Of a DNA stretch of 64,000 nt, positions 18,883 to 26,361 are shown one piece after another. Under the pieces are notes generated by a model. That model ran no database searches. It was given only the letters and a program-made list of their open reading frames with translations, and was not told the DNA's origin. Positions within the stretch are counted from its first letter, which is position 1. The number at the start of each line of letters is the position of its first letter. Source of the DNA: Terriglobia bacterium (GTDB taxonomy: Bacteria; Acidobacteriota; Terriglobia; Terriglobales; Acidobacteriaceae). The position numbers and the translations under genes were made by a program. Location of the stretch: positions 24,117 through 88,116 of the forward strand of contig JAIQGK010000004.1 in the NCBI GenBank assembly GCA_020072645.1. The letters run 5' to 3'.

Positions 18883-19751
18883 TGCAAACCGATTTTTCCG
18901 TTGAGTTGGGCGGCGACGCTCCGGCGCTGGAAATCCCGTGGCGATCTGATGATCCCGGCGTGCGCTACTATGATCTCAAAATGCATCCTGAGCTTGTGCT
19001 GCAAATCCCTGAAGCACGCGCCTATCCAGAACTCACTTCGTTTCTTTCGCGCATCAACGCTGCCGGATTTCCGCTGGCAACCGCAAAGTGTGACGTGTGG
19101 TCAAGCAGCAAAGTCGCGCCAGAAGAAGAGATCTTTGGTGATCGAAAACTTGTGTCTTACGTTGACCTGATATTTATTGACGAAAGCGACCGTTATTCTT
19201 TCGAAAAGCATGAAGCGTTTGTCAAAGAGCTTTGCCGGTTGCTTGGCCATGCCCCTGAAATCGCTGCCACTGTAGAACTGGTCGTGCGCCACTGTTATTA
19301 CCACCAGGAACGTTCGGTCTCTGAGAGTGCTGAGCCGGAAGGTCGATCTCTATCGCCGACGAGAGAGCCAGCTTCAACTTCACCAGGAAAACCTGTAGAG
19401 GTTTATGAGCAGGCCGATATCGCGCGTTGCATTGAGCACGTAGATTCCACCATAAGGGCAATGCATTTTGACGGTCCCGCCGGCGCTACGGATGACGACG
19501 AGCATTTGGATGTCGTTACTCAGAACGAAACTGCTAATGTGACCCCGCTGGACGAAAACGATGATGACCGATTGCGAGACGATCCCCGTATGGACGGCCC
19601 GAACGTGTCCGTCACGGGTTTCTGCATAACAGCGTATGTGACTGGTTTTGGCGATAGCGACTACGACCCGGTGCGTCGATGGACAATCGGACTGAATCTA
19701 TTGCAACACGCCATTGTGCAATTGATTTCCAATTCACAGCCGAGCCTCTAA
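18882..19751 (+). CDS. Conserved-looking protein of unknown function
   Basis: 289 residues, not recognised. It begins with MQTDFSVELGGDAPALEIPW and contains a predicted alpha/beta region with an aromatic YVDLIFIDE strand, an acidic low-complexity stretch about 145-225, and a hydrophobic C-terminal segment (GFCITAYVTGFGDSDYDP) typical of a folded domain. No signal peptide or membrane helix. The one-base overlap with the upstream YheT-type hydrolase suggests joint expression. The next 600 bp hold no gene, so it ends the operon. Confidence 0.7.
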   Translation: MQTDFSVELGGDAPALEIPWRSDDPGVRYYDLKMHPELVLQIPEARAYPELTSFLSRINAAGFPLATAKCDVWSSSKVAPEEEIFGDRKLVSYVDLIFIDESDRYSFEKHEAFVKELCRLLGHAPEIAATVELVVRHCYYHQERSVSESAEPEGRSLSPTREPASTSPGKPVEVYEQADIARCIEHVDSTIRAMHFDGPAGATDDDEHLDVVTQNETANVTPLDENDDDRLRDDPRMDGPNVSVTGFCITAYVTGFGDSDYDPVRRWTIGLNLLQHAIVQLISNSQPSL

Positions 19752-20369
19752 ATGCCTGAAGTCCCTGATGTAATTGTTTTCTCCCAACTGGCACACGAGC
19801 CCTTAACTATGGAGTCCCGCCACTAAGCAGCCGTCGCAAAGCGTGCGCATTTCATAATCTACATAAGGTTAATGTGATCTCGAGTCAAAGCCAATTCAAC
19901 TGGGAAATATAGGTAAATACAACCAAAACTTATAGTTAAACGCTCTCAACGAACGTTCAGATAACGCCCGATTCAAAGTTCAATGCAGCGCGTGAGACCA
20001 GCGACACGTGACGCTGAAGGCCGAGGTGACAAGGGCAGCATGATTTTGAGGGCAGTGTCAGGACCGTCGAACCGAGCGACGGGAGTTTGGGCAGCCAATT
20101 TGGGCAAAAGCGACGTGCGATTTTATGCAACGACCGCAGCAAATGCAATGCGATGTATAACGCGAGAGGCAAGGGCAAAGTCAATGGCGGCGTGAACATG
20201 AGTCAAGCGAGCTTGGGACTCAAGGAAGATGGGTTGTCGCGCATGTGAGGGTCATGACATGTAAGATCGGGGAAATGAAAGGATTGAGAAAACGTGAGGA
20301 TCGGATAAGTGTTTATGTCGAATAAATGTAGAGGATCGAGAGATGTGAGGCCCAGAGACATGTGGAGGA
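19752..20369. other. Noncoding stretch with repeats before the prophage
   Basis: No supported gene. The short frames have compositions unlike the neighbours and no ribosome binding sites. The last 120 bases run into a degenerate minisatellite that touches the capsid gene. Confidence 0.5.
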
Positions 20370-20428
20370 TTGGGGAAATGTGAGGGGTTGTGGAAATGCG
20401 ACGGGTTGTGGAAATGCGACGGTAGGGA
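20247..20428. repeat. Degenerate minisatellite at the left prophage junction
   Basis: A unit of about 18-20 bp with consensus like GGRTTGNGGAAATGYGAC recurs in degenerate form; the last two copies, GGGTTGTGGAAATGCGAC at 20385-20402 and 20403-20420, are identical and adjacent. The array runs directly into the 5' end of the capsid reading frame, so some repeat bases are formally in frame with it. No spacers, so not CRISPR. Confidence 0.75.
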
Positions 20429-20465
20429 AACGTGGCGGGCGCTACGTAACCGCCTGCCTCGGCAG

Positions 20466-21767
20466 GTGAGCGACCGTGGCGATCTTGCCACGCGCTGGAA
20501 GGCCATTACCGGCGTCAACACGCAGGGCTTCGAACTCGGGGTTGCTCCGGGCCGCCGCTCAGCGGAAATGAGCGTCACCGAGCAGGATTACGTTGCGTCC
20601 TACGCGGGCCTCGGACTCGAAGCTTCCATCGACTGGGAAGCAGTCTGGTCCGGCGGTAAAGAGTTCGATAACAAAGCCACTCTCGTGCAGTCATTGCTTC
20701 GCGCAGTCATGATTGGCGAAGAGAACGTGATTCTCAATGGCAATGCATCCATGCCGTTGGGCACGCCAACTGCGCCAACCGTTGCGTTGGCAAACGGCGG
20801 AACACTGGGCTCCGGACTGAGCCTACTTGTTTTCGTGACGGCTCTCACCGCGCGCGCGCTTGCCAACTCCACTGTTTCCATCAGCGGCGTGCCTTACGGT
20901 CAGGTAACGCGCGTCAACATTGACGGTACGTCCACGCAGTATGGCGCGGGCGCCAGCGCCATCAGCGCCGCATCTTCCGCAGCCGTGACTACTGCTGGTC
21001 AGCAGACTGTCGTAGCCACTGTGCCCGCTGTGAAGGGTGCAGCCGGATACGCGTGGTATATCGGCACCAGCGCTGCAACTGCAACCTTGAACACAATCAC
21101 CACCGTGAACAGGGTCACCATCAGCGCTCCGGTCGCGGGCACCCAGTTGGCAAACGCGGCAAACTCCAACACGGATGGGTCCGCGAACGCTCTGGTTTTC
21201 GACGGCTTTCTTACGCAAGCATTGAAGTCCAATGCCGGTTACTTTGCTTCGCTTGACGGCAACACGCTTACCGCCGACCAGGCAAACGGCATTCTGAAAA
21301 TTGATACGGCGCTACAGTGGTTCTGGGACAACAAGCGTCTTAGCCCCACGGAAATCTGGGTAAACTCGCAGGAAGCGCGCAACATCAACAAGAAGATTGT
21401 TGCTTCCGGCGGCGTGCCGCTGTTCCGTTTCACTTTGCCGGGGGGCACTGGATCGGAAGATGACAAGCCGGCTCTGCTGGGCGGCGCCAGTATTGCAAAA
21501 TACTGGAACAAGTTCACGCAGCAGTTCCTGGACATCCGCATCCACCCAAACCTGGCTCCGGGAACGATCTTCTTCAACAGCTCGGAAATTCCGTACCCGC
21601 TTTCCGGCGTGGACAACGTCTCTTTTGTCCGCTGCCGCCGCGACTATTACCAGATCGAGTGGCCCGTCGTTTCTCGCCAGTATGTCTATGGCGTATATGC
21701 CGACGAGGTTCTCGTCTGCCGCGCACCGTTCTCGCTTGGCGTAATTGCCAACGTCGCTAACGGATAA
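20466..21767 (+). CDS. Phage major capsid protein, N-terminus probably lost or replaced
   Basis: The frame is open from 20370, but its first about 30 codons lie in the minisatellite; the GTG at 20466 is the first plausible start after it. The protein has capsid-like features: VTEQDYVASYAGLGLEASIDW, VQSLLRAVMIGEENVILNGN, LDGNTLTADQANGI, and a C-terminal block with RQYVYGVYADEVLV. An Ala/Thr/Ser-rich segment (about codons 135-255 of the long frame) looks like an inserted Ig-like decoration domain. A strong terminator follows. There is no terminase, portal or protease gene upstream, so the head module is cut off here. The capsid call rests on pattern and on the neighbouring connector and tail genes. 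Confidence 0.7.
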   Translation: MSDRGDLATRWKAITGVNTQGFELGVAPGRRSAEMSVTEQDYVASYAGLGLEASIDWEAVWSGGKEFDNKATLVQSLLRAVMIGEENVILNGNASMPLGTPTAPTVALANGGTLGSGLSLLVFVTALTARALANSTVSISGVPYGQVTRVNIDGTSTQYGAGASAISAASSAAVTTAGQQTVVATVPAVKGAAGYAWYIGTSAATATLNTITTVNRVTISAPVAGTQLANAANSNTDGSANALVFDGFLTQALKSNAGYFASLDGNTLTADQANGILKIDTALQWFWDNKRLSPTEIWVNSQEARNINKKIVASGGVPLFRFTLPGGTGSEDDKPALLGGASIAKYWNKFTQQFLDIRIHPNLAPGTIFFNSSEIPYPLSGVDNVSFVRCRRDYYQIEWPVVSRQYVYGVYADEVLVCRAPFSLGVIANVANG

Positions 21768-21846
21768 ACGATTCATCGGCGGCTTGATTGCCGCGAATCG
21801 CTGCCGATGCTCCTCGCCTGCCAACCAGCAGGCTTGAAGGAGAAGG

Positions 21847-21890
21847 AAGGCAGTCTGAGGTTCCTCTCTGCCCAGACTGCCTTTCTCTTT
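21847..21890 (+). terminator. Rho-independent terminator after the capsid gene
   Basis: An 11-bp perfect stem, AAGGCAGTCTG (21847-21857) with CAGACTGCCTT (21873-21883), followed by TCTCTTTT. It separates the capsid gene from the connector gene. Confidence 0.85.
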
Positions 21891-21947
21891 TCAACTTTCA
21901 CACAACAGCGTTGCGCTGCGAACTGTTTCTTTTTTTGGAGGTCACCA

Positions 21948-22520
21948 ATGGCTGCCGCACCTGACGATCTTTGCACCGTTGCAGAACTCAAATCGTGGCT
22001 GCCCAACCAGGGCAATAATGACGATGTCACTCTGCAAAGCCTTATCACCAACGCAAGCCTGCAAGTCTTGCAGTACATTGATCGCCCGCACATATTGTCA
22101 TCGGTGCTTGGGCTGCTGACGGAAAACTATGACGGTAATGACTCGGACCGGCTGCTCCCGCGCAATTTCCCCATCATTTCTGTCAGCAGCGTCAACATCG
22201 ATGGAGTCAGCATCCAGGCGGCCACCACTTCTACCACCGCTGGGTATCTGTGGGACGGACGGCGCATCTTGCTGCGTGGGTTCCGCTTCTGTTGCGGTGT
22301 GCAGAATGTTCAACTTTCGTATTCCGCTGTCTATCCCAGCGTGCCGCTTGACTTGAAGCAGGCGGCCATTGAGGCATTCGCCCTTACGTATCGCCAGCGC
22401 GTCCGCATCGGCGAGAAATCCAACAGCATGAGCGGCCAGGTAAATGTTTTGTTCGATATGGGCGATGTTCCGCCGCGCTCCATGGCCATTTTCAGCCAGT
22501 ATCGGAGGCTAGCGCTGTGA
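21948..22520 (+). CDS. Phage head-tail connector protein (gp6-like)
   Basis: 190 residues from the ATG at 21948, which has GGAGG at 21937-21941; the longer open frame upstream runs through the terminator and is not translated. The N-terminal DLCTVAELKSWLPNQ and TLQSLITNASLQVLQYIDR, and the helical C-terminus PLDLKQAAIEAFALTYRQR, are typical of the HK97 gp6-type adaptor that forms a ring under the portal. Its stop overlaps the next start (GTGA). No lesion is visible. Confidence 0.75.
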   Translation: MAAAPDDLCTVAELKSWLPNQGNNDDVTLQSLITNASLQVLQYIDRPHILSSVLGLLTENYDGNDSDRLLPRNFPIISVSSVNIDGVSIQAATTSTTAGYLWDGRRILLRGFRFCCGVQNVQLSYSAVYPSVPLDLKQAAIEAFALTYRQRVRIGEKSNSMSGQVNVLFDMGDVPPRSMAIFSQYRRLAL

Positions 22521-22981
22521 TTAGCGTCCAAATTGACGATTCCGCCATCCAGCAACTTCAGCAGCGGCTTGCCGGACTCGCGCCTTGCGTGGTGGCCCAG
22601 GTTTATGAGGCGCTGCAACCGCTCATTTATCAGTCATTGCGCAGCGCGGTACCAAAATATTTTGCCGGATCGGCGAGCAAGGGCAGTTCCAGTGATCTTC
22701 TGACTTCGCGCAGCGGCAAGCTACTCAATTCGGTCTTGCAGTCGATTGGGACGAAGACAAATGGCGATAGCCTGACGGTCAGTATTGGGTCGGAACTGCC
22801 CTACGCCCGCATTCACGAATACGGAGGCTTCGCGGGCCGGCGCGGACCATATAAGAAAAAGGACGGACATCGTTCTTACATTCGACCACGGCCTTATTTG
22901 CGTCCCGCAATCAATGATCTTCAAAAGGCATTGCCTGCTCTGCTTGAGCAGGCGATCCAGCAAGTTCAGGTGTCGCAGTGA
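22517..22981 (+). CDS. HK97 gp10-like head-closure/neck protein
   Basis: 154 residues, GTG start with GGAGG at 22504-22508. Features of the HK97 gp10 family: N-terminal VQIDDSAIQQLQQRLAGL, a central SGKLLNSV and ELPYARIHEYGG motif, and the RPYLRPAI ending before a C-terminal helix. These proteins close the neck between connector and tail. Start and stop overlap both neighbours by 4 bp (GTGA), marking one operon. Confidence 0.85.
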   Translation: MISVQIDDSAIQQLQQRLAGLAPCVVAQVYEALQPLIYQSLRSAVPKYFAGSASKGSSSDLLTSRSGKLLNSVLQSIGTKTNGDSLTVSIGSELPYARIHEYGGFAGRRGPYKKKDGHRSYIRPRPYLRPAINDLQKALPALLEQAIQQVQVSQ

Positions 22982-23430
22982 TTTTTCCCCGCGAGCAAAT
23001 TTATTCCGCGCTGTTCTCCGTGTTGCAGGGCGCGCTCCTCACGCCGGCTGGTCCGTTCAAAACGGTCAGCCGGCGCTGGCAGGATCCTTCGCAACTCTCA
23101 CCCGCGGACCGTCCATCGCTCTAGCAGGTGCAGAAGGACGAATTGACGGGGACCAGCGTGAATGGCCTGCCTATCCACGCCAGTCTGACGGTTGAGCTTG
23201 TTCTTTACACGGCGGGAGACAGCGAACCCAATTCGGTTCCTTCCACTGAATTGAATTCACTTCTGGACGCCGTGGAAGCGGCCATTCGTAGCGCGACGCC
23301 GGGAATTGCGCAGTCGCTTGGCGGCAAGGTTTCGCACTGCCGCATTGAAGGAAAGATTGAGATTGTTGAAAACGTAGTTGGGTCCATCGCTCTCGCAGTG
23401 GTGCCCATAGAAATTCTCACCACCGCTTAA
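22978..23430 (+). pseudogene. Phage neck or tail-terminator gene interrupted by an amber codon
   Basis: The GTG at 22978 overlaps the gp10-like stop. The frame reads IFPREQIYSALFSVLQGALL and on to DPSQLSPADRPSL, meets TAG at 23122-23124, then continues without frame change as QVQKDELTGTSVNGLPIHAS to the end at 23430. The homogeneous reading frame on both sides shows one gene of about 150 codons with a point nonsense mutation. By position in a siphovirus it would be the tail terminator or completion protein, but I do not recognise the family from sequence alone. Codon reassignment is unlikely because neighbouring phage genes end in TAG. Confidence 0.75.
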
Positions 23431-23520
23431 GACACCACATTCAGCTCACAAGCCGCGGTCATTCCGCGGACTTCAATTTATGGGAGTGCAGGGCCGGCTC
23501 CCCAAAAGGAGAAACAAAAA

Positions 23521-24270
23521 ATGTTTGAATTTGGCGCAGGTACCTTGTGGGGCTTTCCCGTCGGCGGCAATACCGCCGCCAACCCCACTCCCATGAAATT
23601 CGGAACGCTGCAGGATGTCTCCCTCGATATTTCGGGCGACGTCAAGCAGCTTTACGGACAGAAACAGTTTCCTGAGGCTGTTGCCCGGGGAAAATGCAAG
23701 ATCACCGGCAAGTCAAAATTTGCCGCGATTAACGGCAAAATGTTGAATGACCTGTTCTTCGGCCAGACGATGCCGGCCGGCATGAAACAGGTTTCTCTTG
23801 ATGAATCTCACGCCATCCCCGCTACGCCTTTCCAAGTGACGATTGCCCCGCCGAACTCTGGCGTGTTTGTGCAGGATTGGGGAGTACGTTACGCGGCCAC
23901 CGGGCTTCCATTTACTCGCGTTGCCTCCGCCCCTGTGCTGGGACAATATTCCGTCACCGCCGGTGGGGTTTACACGTTTGCCTCGGCGGATAACGTGGCC
24001 GGCGCCGTAGCTCTTATCAGCTACACGTACTCGCTTGCGGCTGTCGGATCACAGCTCAATATCACCAACCAGCTCATGGGCTTCGCGCCGACCATCCAAG
24101 TGTTGTTGGAAAACGTTTACAACGGCAACCAATTCAACGTGCTTCTCTACTCGGTTGTGGCGTCGCTCAGCTTCGTCACCAAACAGGAAGATTTCATCAT
24201 TCCAGAGTTTGACTTTGAGGCCTTTGCCAACGCCGCCGGCCAGGTCATTGATATGTATTCCAACGAATAG
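23521..24270 (+). CDS. Phage major tail (tail tube) protein
   Basis: 249 residues; AAAAGGAGAAAC just upstream supports the start. The N-terminal half has the tube-protein pattern GTLQDVSLDISGDVKQLYGQ and ARGKCKITGKSKFA, and the end returns to QVLLENVYNGNQFNVLLYSV and IPEFDFEAFA. The central part about 95-175 looks like an Ig-like insertion (YSVTAGGVYTFASADN). It forms the hollow tube of a non-contractile tail. The last 45 bp of coding and following sequence are duplicated 110 bp downstream. Confidence 0.75.
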   Translation: MFEFGAGTLWGFPVGGNTAANPTPMKFGTLQDVSLDISGDVKQLYGQKQFPEAVARGKCKITGKSKFAAINGKMLNDLFFGQTMPAGMKQVSLDESHAIPATPFQVTIAPPNSGVFVQDWGVRYAATGLPFTRVASAPVLGQYSVTAGGVYTFASADNVAGAVALISYTYSLAAVGSQLNITNQLMGFAPTIQVLLENVYNGNQFNVLLYSVVASLSFVTKQEDFIIPEFDFEAFANAAGQVIDMYSNE

Positions 24271-24273
24271 CTC
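24229..24273 (+). repeat. 45-bp direct repeat, copy 1 (end of tail tube gene)
   Basis: Identical to 24339-24383. It contains the last 13 codons and the TAG stop of the tail tube gene. Bases on either side of the two copies differ, so the duplication has sharp edges. Confidence 0.95.
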
Positions 24274-24303
24274 AACCGAGTTCACGAAGATTGGAGCCGG
24301 GGT

Positions 24304-24335
24304 CCCCAACCGGCGCGCTCTTTGGCCGGTTGGGG
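24304..24335. terminator. Hairpin between the two 45-bp repeats
   Basis: An 11-bp perfect stem, CCCCAACCGGC (24304-24314) with GCCGGTTGGGG (24325-24335) and a 10-base loop. No T-run follows, so termination or RNA-stabilising action is uncertain. Confidence 0.5.
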
Positions 24336-24338
24336 TGG

Positions 24339-24383
24339 AACGCCGCCGGCCAGGTCATTGATATGTATTCCAACGAATAGCTC
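24339..24383 (+). repeat. 45-bp direct repeat, copy 2
   Basis: Second exact copy of the tail tube gene 3' end, including its stop codon, now outside any gene. It starts 110 bp after copy 1. Confidence 0.95.
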
Positions 24384-24393
24384 TCTCTCCCAT

Positions 24394-24428
24394 GCGGGCC
24401 AGGCTCCTTGCCGCGCCCGCTTCTTTCT
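24394..24428 (+). terminator. Candidate terminator before the tail chaperone genes
   Basis: GCGGGC (24394-24399) pairs with GCCCGC (24415-24420) and is followed by TTCTTTCT. The stem is short, but its location after the highly expressed tail tube gene fits. Confidence 0.5.
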
Positions 24429-24464
24429 ATCCATGGCTTTGCCAATTTCTATCAGGAGGAAATC

Positions 24465-24776
24465 ATGCTTAAGCAACAAACTGTCCCCACATCACTGGGA
24501 GAACTTACGGTTTCGTCACTCACGCTCGGTGAACTGCGCCAGCTCGATTCGCTGTTCCAGGAAAAACCTTCCGCGGAAAATTCCGGACTGGCTTCATTGC
24601 TCCGGTATCTGCCCGTGATCCAGAATGCCGTAAGAAAAGTACATCAAGACCTGACCGCCGAGCAGCTTGAGAACGGCCTTACGTTTGATGATTTCAATGT
24701 TCTTTTCAACGCCATGCTTGAAGTGTCCGGTCTGAAGAAGGCGGCCGCGGGGGAACCGACTCCGGTACCGGTATAG
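24465..24776 (+). CDS. Tail assembly chaperone (lambda gpG analogue)
   Basis: 103 residues from the ATG at 24465, which has AGGAGGA at 24454-24460. A small, helical, acidic protein (SLTLGELRQLDSLFQ, LLRYLPVIQNAVRK, LTFDDFNVLFNAMLEVSGL), in the position between tail tube and tape measure where siphoviruses encode the chaperone that coats the tape measure. The end overlaps a second frame in -1 register by 55 nt, which suggests a programmed frameshift as in lambda G/GT. Confidence 0.7.
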   Translation: MLKQQTVPTSLGELTVSSLTLGELRQLDSLFQEKPSAENSGLASLLRYLPVIQNAVRKVHQDLTAEQLENGLTFDDFNVLFNAMLEVSGLKKAAAGEPTPVPV

Positions 24777-25057
24777 CTGACTGGCCGTTTGTTTTTGGCC
24801 ACGTCGCCACCGCTACCGGATGGACGTTGTATGAGATCGAGCAGCTGACTTTGTGGGAATTGAATGATCTGATGGCGTACTGGAAGGATTATCCCCCGAC
24901 GCACGTTCTGGTGGCGGCGTATTTGATGGGAGGCAAGCGGAAAACAGCCGGCAAGACTCAAAAATTATCGGATGCGAACTTTGGAGACTTGAAACAGGCT
25001 GTGTCTTGGGCGGGGGGAAGCATAGTCAAACAGCTTCCTCAGTTCTATAAGGCTTAA
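24722..25057 (+). CDS. Second tail chaperone segment, probably expressed by -1 frameshift
   Basis: The -1 frame opens after a TGA at 24719-24721 and runs to 25057. Its encoded segment WPFVFGHVATATGWTLYEIE, followed by LTLWELNDLMAYWKDYPP, is typical of the T part of a GT fusion. It has no ATG or good ribosome binding site near its beginning (only a TTG at 24827). The G run at 24749-24753 (codons GCG GGG GAA in frame 0) allows the P-site tRNA to re-pair on GGG in -1, but the A-site match is poor, so the slip site is uncertain. The tape measure should follow, but a lipoprotein cassette intervenes. Confidence 0.6.
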   Translation, partial: SVRSEEGGRGGTDSGTGIADWPFVFGHVATATGWTLYEIEQLTLWELNDLMAYWKDYPPTHVLVAAYLMGGKRKTAGKTQKLSDANFGDLKQAVSWAGGSIVKQLPQFYKA

Positions 25058-25146
25058 CTTTATAAGGTCTAACCGGGCTGGTAACAAGAGGGGTACCTTT
25101 AGAATCTTCGTTTTTTCGGTGTCGGTAATTTTGATCTTTACAACAG

Positions 25147-25478
25147 GTGAAATCGTCCAATAGTATCTCGGGTTGCGATTACCAGCAGGTGGAGTTTCTC
25201 GTCGCCACTCCAGAGCTGGTGAGTGTTACAGATGTAACGGCTGACACGAATGCCCCGGAAGCCGATTATTCATGGAAGTGGAAGGTAACCGGTCTGGGAC
25301 AATGTTGCGTCGCGATGGTAAAGTCTTTCCTGCCCTGGATCCTATTCAGCAGGCGGAGTTACAAACACACATCCATGGTCTCGTTGAACTGCTTCCAGTA
25401 CCGGTTCCGGCAGAAGACTTCATCGGTTATGGCAAGGTTAAATTCCAGAGAATGATCGACGGCTGGCGCGTTCACTAG
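25147..25478 (+). pseudogene. Decayed paralogue of the downstream lipoprotein
   Basis: The first frame encodes GCDYQQVEFLVATPE and DYSWKWKVTGLG, which line up with GCDYLLWAFNVASK and DFIWKWKLEPDG of the lipoprotein at 25523. After about 25310 the similarity moves to another frame, where GKVKFQRMIDGWRVH matches the paralogue's GKMALKKSGDGWVIDE ending. The 5' half with the signal peptide is missing. So this is a truncated, frameshifted copy left by tandem duplication or recombination. Confidence 0.75.
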
Positions 25479-25522
25479 CTGATGTCGGAGAACTTATGTT
25501 TCGCCATGGAGGGCATGGATAA

Positions 25523-26275
25523 ATGAAGGTGCACGGACAAAAGAAGAAACGTGATTTCAATTCGTCTTGCTTCTACAGGTTTCACCGTGAGGCATCGTCT
25601 CAGTTCGGTAAGAGTCGCGTAACTGTGGTACTGAGTGGTTTGTTAACGGTATCTCTGCTGTTCGCGGGATGTTCAGGCAATAAAGACAAGCAGGCCGCCG
25701 CGCAAGCCATCAATAAAAGCCTGCGGCGCGACGCGCTTCACCTGTTGGTCTATATCGGGCGGGTTAGCGCAAAGTGCACGCCCATTGTCGGCTTTGAGGA
25801 AAACCAGGACCTCGCCAATGTTACCCAAGATCACGCCGCACAAAAAGCTGGCTTGATAAGCATCGCTCCGGATGGCCCGGCCTTCTGGAAGGTGGACCTG
25901 GTAAACCCGAAGCCGGAAATTGTGGAACACTTGAAGACAGTCACGCGCCACCCCGAGGATGGGTGCGATTACCTTCTGTGGGCTTTTAACGTCGCATCCA
26001 AATCCGCGGAGGTTGTCAATCTGCGCAAGATAACCGATCAGAAGATGGAAGTAGATTTTATCTGGAAATGGAAGCTTGAGCCGGATGGGGTCAAGCTGGT
26101 CGACGCTCTTTCTCAACAAGAGCGCTACCGGACAACGCCTTATTTAGAAGTCGTGTCGCGACGCGGGAAACATGATCCAAGCTTCAATCTTGGAAACATA
26201 GATCAAAGCAGCACGCCCCAACCTGGAAAGATGGCCTTGAAGAAATCCGGTGACGGTTGGGTTATCGACGAATAA
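25523..26275 (+). CDS. Lipoprotein of unknown function carried in the prophage tail region
   Basis: 250 residues. A long basic N-terminal stretch precedes a hydrophobic core and the lipobox LFAGC with Cys50, so the mature protein is probably lipid-anchored; a start nearer the hydrophobic segment would fit a normal signal peptide better. The mature part has GCDYLLWAF, FIWKWKLEPDG and a DGWVIDE end, suggesting one small domain. I do not recognise the family. It sits between chaperone and tape measure genes, has its own strong terminator and a decayed paralogue upstream, and is intact while most surrounding phage genes are damaged. This pattern resembles a phage-carried host-benefit gene (moron), which is an inference. 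Confidence 0.75.
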   Translation: MKVHGQKKKRDFNSSCFYRFHREASSQFGKSRVTVVLSGLLTVSLLFAGCSGNKDKQAAAQAINKSLRRDALHLLVYIGRVSAKCTPIVGFEENQDLANVTQDHAAQKAGLISIAPDGPAFWKVDLVNPKPEIVEHLKTVTRHPEDGCDYLLWAFNVASKSAEVVNLRKITDQKMEVDFIWKWKLEPDGVKLVDALSQQERYRTTPYLEVVSRRGKHDPSFNLGNIDQSSTPQPGKMALKKSGDGWVIDE

Positions 26276-26296
26276 CTCTGAAGTCTTTTCAATTCC

Positions 26297-26325
26297 AAGG
26301 CAGCCTCCGGGCTGCCTTATTTATT
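26297..26325 (+). terminator. Rho-independent terminator after the lipoprotein gene
   Basis: A 9-bp perfect stem AAGGCAGCC (26297-26305) with GGCTGCCTT (26310-26318), loop TCCG, then ATTTATT. The outer stem bases AAGGCAG/CTGCCTT are the same as in the capsid terminator at 21847. Confidence 0.85.
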
Positions 26326-26361
26326 GCCTTTCATCTGGGAACAGCCGGGGAGTGAGTGACT

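Noticed and set aside
20247-20428. CRISPR array
   Set aside because: The repeats are short, degenerate and directly adjacent, with no spacers.
21807-21947. N-terminal extension of the connector gene
   Set aside because: It runs through a strong terminator and a better start with GGAGG lies at 21948.
23122-23124. Genome-wide amber recoding in the prophage
   Set aside because: The tail tube and chaperone genes end at TAG, so TAG is a real stop here.
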